A stretch of DNA of 5,579 nt from a bacterium (GTDB lineage: Bacteria; Atribacterota; JS1; SB-45; 34-128), in the NCBI GenBank assembly GCA_018903015.1, contig JAHIPR010000255.1, forward strand, positions 1 to 5,579, given 5' to 3'. The notes under the pieces were generated by a model. It ran no database searches and was not told where the DNA came from. It saw nothing but the letters and a program-made list of their open reading frames with translations. Below, piece after piece: positions 1-5,579 of the stretch; the first letter of the stretch is position 1; every line of letters begins with the position of its first letter. A program made the translations under genes and the position numbers.

Positions 1-2
1 CC

Positions 3-212
3 CAAACAAGCGGAACATATCTATGGGTAGAAGTGAATGACTGGCCTTTATGGGAAGAGAGATTTATTCGTGGTCCCTACATTCATCATGTTGCCGGTAT
101 TTACGGAAAATTTGCTCCGGTACTCTATGAAGCCTGTCGTTATATCCCCGAATTAATACCAGATGCAGTAGAGCCCAGCGAAGAAGAATTAAAAAGATGG
201 CTAAGAGAATAA
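3..212 (+). CDS. C-terminal end of an L-fucose/L-arabinose isomerase-like sugar isomerase (5' truncated by window)
   Basis: An open frame enters from the left edge and ends at TAA 210-212, giving the last 69 residues. The visible tail contains W-E-E-R-F, then G-P-Y-I-H-H-V-A-G-I-Y-G, then an E-A-C-R-Y-I-P segment and an acidic end. The G-P-x-x-H-H pattern with a following Y-G and E-A-C-x-Y is, from memory, typical of the C-terminus of the L-fucose isomerase-like family (COG2407), metal-dependent aldose-ketose isomerases of the cytoplasm. The catalytic body lies outside the window, so substrate and activity cannot be judged. The next gene starts 37 bp downstream with no terminator between, so the two are probably co-transcribed. 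A sugar isomerase also fits the FGGY kinase at the other end of the locus. Coding is clear; the family call is moderate. Confidence 0.6.
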   Translation, partial: QTSGTYLWVEVNDWPLWEERFIRGPYIHHVAGIYGKFAPVLYEACRYIPELIPDAVEPSEEELKRWLRE

Positions 213-249
213 ACATTTTAAGATACTCTAATAAGAAAGGTATATCAGG

Positions 250-1341
250 ATGAAAAAAAGCAATATAGGAATTATCCAGATTCTTCCCACCAGGGTATTC
301 AGAATTTATAGAGGTGGATATCTTCTGGAAAAATTTAGAGGCATAAAAAATCCACAAGATTCTGATTATCCTGAAGATTGGATCCTTTCTACTGTAAAGG
401 CAATGCAGCCTTATGGTATATCTGATGAGAGTATCTCAAAGATTAAAACTATTAAAGGTATAGATAATTTAGAGGTGCTGATAAAACATTTTCCGGAAGA
501 TATCTTGGGCAAAGGTTATGTAAAGAAATTTGGCCACTCTTTAAATCTTTTAGTGAAACTTCTGGATTCCTCCATTCGACTCCCCCTGCAAACTCATCCC
601 AGTAAAATATTTTCCCGAAAATATTTAAATTCTGATTTCGGAAAAGCAGAAGCCTGGTATATCCTTGCCACCAGGAAGATTGGCAAGGAGAATCCCTACG
701 TGCTTATAGGATTTAAACCCGGTATAACCAAGGATATTGTGCAAAAAATGGTAAAAGAGCAGGATATTGAGGGAATGATTTCCTTTATGCACAAAGTAGA
801 GGTAAAGCCAGGAGATGCTATATTTGTAGCACCGGGTATTCCCCATGCTATCGGAGAAGGAATCTTTATGATTGAAACTCAAGAACCTACGGATTTTTCC
901 ATTTTGGTGGAAAAGAACATAGGTGCTCATATTTTAAAAGAAAAAAATTGTCATATAGGTCTTGGTTGGGATAAAGCATTAGGTGTATTTGATTATCAAG
1001 GACATTCTCTCCCCGAAGTCAATGAGAAATACCGAATGAAAAAAGAGGCACTGTCTTCCAATAGAGGAGGAAAACTTTTCAGACTAGATGGCGGGGAGTA
1101 TATGAAATCATGTTTTGAAATGATATTAATGGAAGAGGTAAAAGATATAGAAATATCCTTTGAAGGAAGATTTGCCTCTATAGTAATTACCAGGGGAGAA
1201 GGAATAATTTCTACAAATGTTGGAGACTTTGAAGTAAAAGAGGGAGAGACTTATATGCTTCCTGCTTCAATCGGAGTGCACAAGTATATTGCTTCTAAAG
1301 ACAGTTTAAATATAATTATTTCCCTCCCTCCTGTTAGTTAA
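250..1341 (+). CDS. manA: class I mannose-6-phosphate isomerase-like protein (two-cupin ManA family)
   Basis: This 363-residue protein (B. subtilis ManA is about 315) aligns, from memory, along its whole length with class I phosphomannose isomerases, cytoplasmic Zn enzymes interconverting mannose-6-phosphate and fructose-6-phosphate. Visible landmarks are the N-terminal R-G-G in place of W-G-G (21-23), E-D-W-I-L-S (42-47), L-L-V-K-L-L-D (100-106), and the putative metal ligands Q114 and H116 in Q-T-H-P, E134 in K-A-E-A-W, and H199 in P-G-I-P-H-A. A C-terminal cupin-like half (about 285-360) ends in an L-P-A-S-x-G block. The arginine expected ten residues after the conserved Glu (here E209) appears to be L219, so the exact reaction is uncertain. 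The ATG is preceded by AAGAAAGG (233-240) at 9-nt spacing, and the N-terminus matches the family start. It probably shares an operon with the isomerase upstream. Family is confident; substrate is not. Confidence 0.85.
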   Translation: MKKSNIGIIQILPTRVFRIYRGGYLLEKFRGIKNPQDSDYPEDWILSTVKAMQPYGISDESISKIKTIKGIDNLEVLIKHFPEDILGKGYVKKFGHSLNLLVKLLDSSIRLPLQTHPSKIFSRKYLNSDFGKAEAWYILATRKIGKENPYVLIGFKPGITKDIVQKMVKEQDIEGMISFMHKVEVKPGDAIFVAPGIPHAIGEGIFMIETQEPTDFSILVEKNIGAHILKEKNCHIGLGWDKALGVFDYQGHSLPEVNEKYRMKKEALSSNRGGKLFRLDGGEYMKSCFEMILMEEVKDIEISFEGRFASIVITRGEGIISTNVGDFEVKEGETYMLPASIGVHKYIASKDSLNIIISLPPVS

Positions 1342-1351
1342 ATTATTAAAT

Positions 1352-1384
1352 TTTAACACTATTGCAAATGTTGTTTTTGTTAAA
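1352..1384 (+). promoter_or_regulatory. inverted repeats downstream of the manA-like gene (weak terminator or operator)
   Basis: TTTAACA (1352-1358) is the exact reverse complement of TGTTAAA (1378-1384), with a 19-nt loop, and a T5 run follows at 1388-1392. Inside the loop an imperfect palindrome (1358-1371) is centred on TTGCAA, with five of seven positions matching per half. The outer arms are AT-only apart from one C-G pair, so a terminator would be weak. The inner palindrome could instead be an operator for a LacI-type regulator, because it lies just upstream of the predicted promoter. Both readings are tentative. Confidence 0.25.
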
Positions 1385-1400
1385 GACTTTTTAGATGTAT

Positions 1401-1430
1401 TCGACATAAACGAGGATTAAGTGCTATAAT
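1401..1430 (+). promoter_or_regulatory. sigma-70/SigA-type promoter with extended -10, driving the sugar-binding protein gene
   Basis: The -35 box is TCGACA (1401-1406; 5 of 6 to TTGACA). An 18-bp spacer precedes a perfect TATAAT -10 box (1425-1430), with the extended TG motif at 1422-1423. The predicted start is near 1437, giving a leader of about 115 nt before the ATG at 1553. It is the best housekeeping promoter visible in the gaps of this window. It separates the transporter genes from the isomerase/manA-like pair as an independent transcription unit, or adds a second promoter to one long operon. Confidence 0.7.
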
Positions 1431-1474
1431 TATATTCACGGAAAGAAGATGCTTAGTTGAAAATATTTCAAAAA

Positions 1475-1484
1475 GAAAGGAGGT
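1475..1484 (+). promoter_or_regulatory. orphan Shine-Dalgarno (STAB-SD-like) in the leader
   Basis: GAAAGGAGGT is a near-ideal 16S anti-SD match, about 38 nt after the predicted transcription start and 68 nt before the real start codon. No ATG, GTG or TTG at a usable distance follows: an ATT about 6 nt downstream is immediately followed by TAA, and a TTG at 1499 opens only six codons at too long a spacing. Such translation-less SDs near a 5' end are known in Bacillus (the cry stabilizer, STAB-SD), where a bound ribosome protects the message. That role here is inference. Confidence 0.45.
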
Positions 1485-1537
1485 TTTTTATTTAATATTT
1501 GTATAATATCTTTAAGTAATTTATTAATATAATATTT

Positions 1538-1545
1538 AAGGAGGT
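1538..1545 (+). promoter_or_regulatory. strong ribosome binding site of the sugar-binding protein gene
   Basis: AAGGAGGT lies 7 nt before the ATG at 1553 and fixes that start. It is the strongest SD attached to a gene in this window, in keeping with the high level needed for a binding protein, and is a second copy of the core found at 1477-1484. Confidence 0.85.
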
Positions 1546-1552
1546 ATTAATT

Positions 1553-2806
1553 ATGTTACGTAAATTGTTAACTGCTTTAGTTTTAATTTCAATGGTAAGT
1601 GTATTTTTTGCTCTTCCAGTATTGGCTGAATCGCTTAGTGGTAAAGTTGAAGTTAATAGTTGGTGGACAGCTGGTGGTGAAGCAGAAGGTCTGAATGCTC
1701 TCATTAAACTATATGAGAGTAAATATCCAAATATAGAATTTATCAATGCTACAGTAGCCGGTGGTGCAGGTGCAAATGCAAAAGCTGTTTTTAAAACCCG
1801 GATGCTTGGTGGAGATCCACCAGATACTTTTCAGGTTCATGCCGGACATGAATTAATTGATACCTGGGTAGTACCAGGATATATGCAGCCATTAACCGAT
1901 CTATATAAATCCGAGGGTTGGACTGAATCTATGCCTCAGGGTGTTCTGGATATCGTTTCTTACCAGGGAGATTATTGGTCTGTTCCGGTAAATATCCATC
2001 GCTCCAATGTATTGTGGTTTAATAAAACTATATTTACTAATTATAAGATTACTCCCCCCAGCACCTTTAGCCAATTCTTTGATGTATGTGATGAATTAAA
2101 AGCAAAAGGTGTGGTTCCTTTTGTTATGGGTACAAAAGATGGTTGGGAAGCCGGCCATGTATTCGAATCTATCCTGTTAGGAAAACTTGGAGCAAATGAT
2201 TATAATTGCTTGTGGACCGGAGAAGTAAAATGGTCAGACTCCAGAGTTACTGACGCATTAGAAACATTTGTTAAAATGGTTTCTTATTTGAATACTGACC
2301 ATTCTGCTCTTACCTGGGATGAGGCTGGGCAATACTTACTTAAAGAGAAAGGTGCAATGATGATTATGGGAGACTGGACCAATGGTTGGTTTATGTCAGT
2401 TGGGTTTGAAGATTATGGCTGGGCTCCTCCCCCTAATAACGAAGGTATCTTTTTAGCTCTTTCTGATAGTTTTGCTTTACCTAAAGGCTGTAAAAATCAG
2501 GAAAATGTTTTAGCCTGGCTCAAAGTCCTTGGTTCCAAAGAAGGACAATATAGTTTTAATAAAGCCAAAGGTTCAATCCCGGCAAGAACAGATATAGATA
2601 TTAGTGATTACAATGATTATCTGAAATCGGCTGCGAGAGATTGGCAGAAGGATGCTATTTCTCCGAGTGTAATGCATGGAGCAGCAGCCAGCGAAGGTTG
2701 GACCACAGAATTTAAAGATATAATAAGCTTGTTTGTATCAAGACCGGATGTTTCCTATGCCCAGAAGGCACTTGTAACAGCTGCTGAAGAGTATCTTAAG
2801 AAATAG
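1553..2806 (+). CDS. ABC transporter sugar-binding protein, family 1 (Thermus glucose/galactose-binding protein-like)
   Basis: This 417-residue secreted protein captures a sugar and delivers it to the two permeases encoded downstream. Residues 1-25 are a Sec signal peptide: L-R-K, a hydrophobic core, and a V-L-A site with cleavage expected before E26. There is no lipobox cysteine, so a soluble periplasmic protein is likely. The mature chain resembles, from memory, the Thermus thermophilus glucose/galactose-binding protein over nearly all its length. Shared blocks are S-W-W (36-38), M-L-G-G-D-P-P-D-T-F-Q-V-H-A-G (84-98), V-P-V-N-I-H-R-S-N (144-152), M-G-D-W (272-275), S-D-S-F (304-307), G-S-I-x-A-R-x-D (340-347) and M-H-G-A (374-377). 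W37/W38, Q94, H96 and H375 lie where that protein contacts sugar. A hexose such as glucose, galactose or mannose is the likely ligand. It has its own promoter and a strong SD. Confidence 0.9.
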   Translation: MLRKLLTALVLISMVSVFFALPVLAESLSGKVEVNSWWTAGGEAEGLNALIKLYESKYPNIEFINATVAGGAGANAKAVFKTRMLGGDPPDTFQVHAGHELIDTWVVPGYMQPLTDLYKSEGWTESMPQGVLDIVSYQGDYWSVPVNIHRSNVLWFNKTIFTNYKITPPSTFSQFFDVCDELKAKGVVPFVMGTKDGWEAGHVFESILLGKLGANDYNCLWTGEVKWSDSRVTDALETFVKMVSYLNTDHSALTWDEAGQYLLKEKGAMMIMGDWTNGWFMSVGFEDYGWAPPPNNEGIFLALSDSFALPKGCKNQENVLAWLKVLGSKEGQYSFNKAKGSIPARTDIDISDYNDYLKSAARDWQKDAISPSVMHGAAASEGWTTEFKDIISLFVSRPDVSYAQKALVTAAEEYLKK

Positions 2807-2820
2807 ATGAATAGTAGTAG

Positions 2821-2856
2821 GTCTTTCAGGAGCATTATTTAATGCTCCTGAAAGAC
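2821..2856 (+). promoter_or_regulatory. perfect 16-bp hairpin between binding-protein and permease genes
   Basis: The arms 2821-2836 and 2841-2856 are exactly complementary around a 4-nt ATTT loop, whose outer pair could also close. The stem begins 14 nt after the stop codon of the binding-protein gene and ends 26 nt before the permease ATG. The following TGATTTAATT is not a clean U-tract, so full termination is doubtful. Partial termination or blocking of 3' exonucleases, leaving more binding-protein mRNA than permease mRNA, is the expected role by analogy with malE-malF-type operons. Confidence 0.85.
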
Positions 2857-2882
2857 TGATTTAATTAGAGGAGAAGTAGCCT

Positions 2883-3773
2883 ATGCAAATAAAAGGAGAT
2901 AAGTGGACACCCATTTTATTTTTAACCCCTTCCATAGTGGCTGTGGGTATTTTTATTTATGGTTTTATCGGTTGGACCAGCTTCATATCTTTTACTAAAT
3001 GGAATGATGTTCTCCCCGACTATACCCTGGCAGGATTTGAAAATTATCGAAAGTTATTTGCCAATATGCGCTTTCAGATAGACCTTCATAACACCCTCGT
3101 CTTTACAGTTATTTTTGTTATCTTTTCTTTGTTAATTGGCTTGTTATTGGCCGTGCTAATTGATCAGCGTATTAAGGGTGAGGGTATATTCCGCAATCTA
3201 TTCTTATTACCTATGGCAGTTTCATTTATAGTTAGCGGAGTTATCTGGCGCTGGCTTTTTAATCCGGGCAGCATTCAATTAGGCAATATCGGAGTTAATC
3301 AACTATTTGAAAAGGTAGGACTAAATTTTCTTATCTGTGGCTGGTATACTGATCCTGATATAGGGATTAAAGCTGTGGCTATTGCAGCTATCTGGCAGTT
3401 TTCTGGCTATACCATGGCTTTATATCTTGCCGGATTAAGAGGAATACCTTTAGAATTGCGAGAAGCAGCAGCAATAGACGGAGCCAATCAATGGAAAATA
3501 TTTTATTATATTACCCTCCCTTTTCTTAGACCCATTACTTTTGGGGCTATTATTATTCTGGGACACATTTCTCTTAAGATATTTGATTTAGTAGTGGCTA
3601 TGACCGGGAGTGGTCCGGCTTTTTCCAGTGATGTTCCGGCTTTCTTTATGTATGATACAACTTTTAGAGGAAATCATTTTGCTCAAGGCGCAAGCATCGC
3701 TATCATATTGTTATTATTAGTATCTTTATTGATTATCCCTTACCTTATAACTACATTCCGTAAAGAGGCATAG
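2883..3773 (+). CDS. sugar ABC transporter permease, MalF/UgpA-type (CUT1)
   Basis: This 296-residue inner-membrane protein forms half of the translocation pore. Six hydrophobic segments are visible at about 12-31, 70-93, 105-127, 163-185, 218-238 and 268-289, the short six-helix form typical of non-MalF CUT1 subunits. The cytoplasmic coupling loop (EAA motif) spans about 191-213: E194-A-A-A-I-D-G200, then I and L-P at 210-213. This is where the ATPase docks. The ATG is preceded by AGAGGAGA (2867-2874) at 8-nt spacing. It lies 76 bp after the binding-protein gene, beyond the hairpin, and 1 bp before its partner permease. No ATPase gene is present beside it, so a shared ATPase encoded elsewhere is inferred. 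Family is certain; the substrate is taken from the binding protein. Confidence 0.93.
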   Translation: MQIKGDKWTPILFLTPSIVAVGIFIYGFIGWTSFISFTKWNDVLPDYTLAGFENYRKLFANMRFQIDLHNTLVFTVIFVIFSLLIGLLLAVLIDQRIKGEGIFRNLFLLPMAVSFIVSGVIWRWLFNPGSIQLGNIGVNQLFEKVGLNFLICGWYTDPDIGIKAVAIAAIWQFSGYTMALYLAGLRGIPLELREAAAIDGANQWKIFYYITLPFLRPITFGAIIILGHISLKIFDLVVAMTGSGPAFSSDVPAFFMYDTTFRGNHFAQGASIAIILLLLVSLLIIPYLITTFRKEA

Positions 3774-3774
3774 A

Positions 3775-4620
3775 GTGAAAATATCCGTAACTCGTCTTTT
3801 AATCTATATTATATTAGCTATCTTTACCATTTTTTATATTATTCCTATGTATATTATGGTTGTAACCGGAATGAAGAGTTTTGCCGAAGTTAGTCTTGAC
3901 ACTATGTGGAATCTACCTATCAGTTTTAATTTTAACAGTTTTAGCCTTGCCTGGGTAGGGAATATGAAACAAGGATTTCGCGGTATTTCGGGAAGTTTTT
4001 TCAATAGTGTATTTCTGGTTATACCGGCTACTATAATTTCAGCCCTGTTTGGTTCGTTGAATGGTTATGTTTTAACCAAATGGCGATTCCGTGGTTCGGA
4101 TTTAATTTTTACTATGATCTTGTTCGGGATGTTTATTCCTTATCAAAGTATTATTATTCCCTTAGTGCTTACTCTGCAGAAATTACAGGTTTACGGGACA
4201 ATTCCCGGATTAATTTTAGTCCACGTAATCTATGGGATACCTATAAGCACCTTAATCTTCCGTAATTACTATGTAACAGTTCCCACAGAGATGGTAGAAG
4301 CTTCCAAGATAGATGGGGCAAATTTTATAGGTATATACCGGTGGGTAATTTTTCCTTTATCTACACCTGGTTTTGCCGTGGCTATGATCTGGCAATTCAC
4401 TTCTATCTGGAATGATTTTCTTTTCGGCTTAATCGTAACCCCTAATCCGGCATCTCAACCTATCACTGTGGCATTAAATAATTTAGCCGGAAGTTATATC
4501 GTCCAATGGAATGTTCAGATTGCCGGTGCTCTTCTTACCGCTTTGCCCCCAATATTGGTTTACATATTCTTAGGAAAATTTTTCTTGAGAGGGTTGTTGC
4601 AAGGTTCTTTAAAAGGCTAA
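3775..4620 (+). CDS. sugar ABC transporter permease, MalG/UgpE-type (CUT1)
   Basis: This 281-residue protein is the second half of the pore. Membrane segments appear near 7-31, 77-100, 109-131, 142-163, 196-218 and 247-268. The EAA loop reads E175-A-S-K-I-D-G181, followed by F-P-L at 193-195, with Ser for the third canonical residue. The C-terminus, R-G-L-x-x-G-S-L-K-G (272-281), is typical of the CUT1 G-type subunits I know. The start is GTG at 3775, 1 bp after the TAG of the upstream permease. Its SD, AAAGAGG (3762-3768), lies inside the end of that gene at 6-nt spacing. This layout suggests translational coupling and equal amounts of the two permeases. Confidence 0.93.
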   Translation: MKISVTRLLIYIILAIFTIFYIIPMYIMVVTGMKSFAEVSLDTMWNLPISFNFNSFSLAWVGNMKQGFRGISGSFFNSVFLVIPATIISALFGSLNGYVLTKWRFRGSDLIFTMILFGMFIPYQSIIIPLVLTLQKLQVYGTIPGLILVHVIYGIPISTLIFRNYYVTVPTEMVEASKIDGANFIGIYRWVIFPLSTPGFAVAMIWQFTSIWNDFLFGLIVTPNPASQPITVALNNLAGSYIVQWNVQIAGALLTALPPILVYIFLGKFFLRGLLQGSLKG

Positions 4621-4691
4621 CCTATATAACCGGGTTGATTAATCTAAAAGTTTTCGAATATTTCCTTTATACTTCAAAAATCTTGAAAGCC

Positions 4692-4714
4692 AACCACCTT
4701 AGAAGGTAGTGGTT
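4692..4714 (+). repeat. small imperfect hairpin in the gap before the kinase gene
   Basis: AACCAC (4692-4697) pairs with GTGGTT (4709-4714), and an alternative inner stem ACCT-TAGA-AGGT is also possible. No T-run follows, only TTTAAATAA, so it is a poor Rho-independent terminator. It recalls hairpins at IS200/IS605 element ends or dispersed small repeats, but no transposase or second copy is visible. The rest of the 165-bp gap is AT-rich. It has a TATAAT at 4736-4741 with only a weak -35 candidate (TTTAAA, 4713-4718, 17-bp spacer), so a secondary promoter for the kinase is possible but unproven. Confidence 0.35.
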
Positions 4715-4785
4715 TAAATAATGCAGGTAAAGATATATAATAGTAAAATAATAGAATTAAAGCATAGTTTGTGAAAGGTATAAAG

Positions 4786-5579
4786 ATGGATTATCTGTTA
4801 GGTATAGATATTGGCACTTCCGGGACCAAGGGAGTGCTTATGGATAGAGAGGGCAAAATTTGTGCCCGGGCAGGGAGAGAATATTCTATAAATATACCCC
4901 AGCCGGGTTGGGCAGAACAGGATCCCAAAATGTGGTGGGAAGCTACTATCCAAGCAATAAGGGAAGTAATAAAAAAATCAGAGGTTAACCCCCAACAAAT
5001 TAGGGGAATAGGATTATCGGGGCAGATGCACGGTACCGTCTTTTTGGATAAGGATTTACAGCCTTTTCGTCCGGCTATCATCTGGGCCGACCAGAGGAGC
5101 AGCTCTCAATGTGAATTTATCTATCAGAAAATTGGGAAAGAGCGACTGTCTGAGCTGACTGGGAACCCGATTGCTACCGGTTTTATGTGCAGCACTCTTT
5201 TGTGGATAAAAGAGAATCAGCCCGAAGAATTTAATCAAATATATAAAGTAATTTTAGCCAAAGATTATATCCGCTATAAATTAACTGGAAATTTAGGAGT
5301 AGAGGTTACCGATGCCTCCAGCACTTTGTTGTTGGATATAAAAAGAAGATGCTGGTCAGAAGAATTATTGGATATTCTTGGTCTTCCGCTAAAAATTCTT
5401 CCGGAAGAAGTTCATGAATCTCAGGAGGTGGCTGGTTATCTGCATGTAGAGGCAGCAAGAGATACCAGATTATTAGAAGGGATTCCGGTAGTTTATGGCG
5501 GAGGAGATCAATCGATGCAGGCAGTCGGTAATGGAGTGATTAGACCGGGAATTCTTTCTTCTACTATCGGGACAGGCGG
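4786..5579 (+). CDS. xylB: xylulokinase-like FGGY carbohydrate kinase (3' truncated by window)
   Basis: The first 264 residues are present; E. coli XylB has 484, so roughly the C-terminal half is cut off. FGGY kinases phosphorylate sugars, usually ketoses, in the cytoplasm with ATP. Visible motifs are the N-terminal phosphate-binding G-I-D-I-G-T-S-G-T-K (6-15), W-A-E-Q-D-P (42-47), the XylB-type S-G-Q-M-H-G (78-83), W-A-D-Q-R (100-104), A-K-D-Y-I-R (158-163), and G-G-G-D-Q (238-242) with D241 as the expected catalytic base, followed by I-G-T-G (261-264). Compared with E. coli XylB there are changes: W-N-D-G-R is W-A-D-Q-R, and the A-P-K-L-L-W block is C-S-T-L-L-W (135-140). It may therefore be a divergent subgroup with another ketose as substrate. 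ATG 4786 has GAAAGG (4773-4778) 7 nt upstream. It probably acts after the isomerase encoded at the left edge. Confidence 0.88.
   Translation, partial: MDYLLGIDIGTSGTKGVLMDREGKICARAGREYSINIPQPGWAEQDPKMWWEATIQAIREVIKKSEVNPQQIRGIGLSGQMHGTVFLDKDLQPFRPAIIWADQRSSSQCEFIYQKIGKERLSELTGNPIATGFMCSTLLWIKENQPEEFNQIYKVILAKDYIRYKLTGNLGVEVTDASSTLLLDIKRRCWSEELLDILGLPLKILPEEVHESQEVAGYLHVEAARDTRLLEGIPVVYGGGDQSMQAVGNGVIRPGILSSTIGTG

Noticed and set aside
64..357. Minus-strand open frame of 97 codons
   Set aside because: It overlaps the end of the isomerase gene and the start of the manA-like gene, both well supported, has no recognizable domain, and is a shadow frame.
625..930. Minus-strand open frame of 101 codons
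   Set aside because: It lies wholly antisense to the conserved core of the manA-like gene and its composition looks like a shadow.
1502..1507. Second TATAAT as a promoter -10 box
   Set aside because: No -35-like hexamer lies at 16-18 bp and no TGn extension is present; the region is simply AT-rich.
1492..1746. Minus-strand open frame of 84 codons over the leader and signal peptide region
   Set aside because: It is antisense to the binding-protein start; its tail is low-complexity AT-rich translation of the leader.
2821..2856. Hairpin as a classic Rho-independent terminator
   Set aside because: The stem is perfect, but the following TGATTTAATT is not a continuous U-tract and the next genes clearly belong to the same transporter, so partial termination or stabilization is more likely.
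4080..4265. Plus-strand 61-codon frame inside the second permease
   Set aside because: It is out of frame within a clearly conserved membrane protein and shows no family features.
4506..4709. Plus-strand 67-codon frame running from the second permease into the gap
   Set aside because: Most of it is an out-of-frame reading of the permease; the gap portion has no SD or conserved motif.
4791..5238. Two minus-strand open frames antisense to the kinase
   Set aside because: The kinase motifs on the plus strand account for this stretch; the antisense frames are shadows.

Overview
The window is AT-rich, tightly packed and coded entirely on the + strand: a carbohydrate uptake and early-catabolism locus. 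Strong AAGGAGG-type ribosome binding sites, AT-rich gaps and a solute-binding protein with a signal-peptidase-I leader but no lipobox cysteine suggest an anaerobic, probably diderm, bacterium. Atribacterota, Thermotogota or a similar deep-branching lineage are possible. This is inference: there is no rRNA or other phylogenetic marker here.

Layout. Positions 3-212 are the C-terminal end of a gene resembling L-fucose/L-arabinose-type sugar isomerases. After a 37-bp gap comes a full-length class I phosphomannose isomerase (ManA)-like gene (250-1341). A 211-bp AT-rich gap follows, with a good extended -10 promoter (1401-1430) and an orphan Shine-Dalgarno block (1475-1484). Next is a family 1 sugar-binding protein (1553-2806) that strongly resembles the Thermus glucose/galactose-binding protein. 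A perfect 16-bp hairpin (2821-2856) separates it from two CUT1-type permease genes (2883-3773 and 3775-4620), which lie 1 bp apart. A 165-bp gap holds a weak hairpin, and the window ends inside a xylulokinase-like FGGY kinase gene (4786 to the right edge).

How the parts fit. The binding protein and the two permeases form a monosaccharide ABC importer. No ATPase gene lies among them, so the energizing subunit must be encoded elsewhere, probably as a shared MsmK/MalK-type ATPase. The isomerase and FGGY kinase look like an aldose-to-ketose-to-ketose-phosphate route. The ManA-like enzyme suggests interconversion of aldose and ketose phosphates, though it appears to lack the usual active-site arginine.

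The most interesting points are the possible differential expression of the binding protein (a stabilizer-like SD at the 5' end and a long hairpin directly 3' of the gene), the altered ManA-like active site, and the mismatch between a hexose-type binding protein and pentose/deoxyhexose-type enzymes. I see no CRISPR array, tRNA, rRNA or clear insertion sequence, and no wholly new system.
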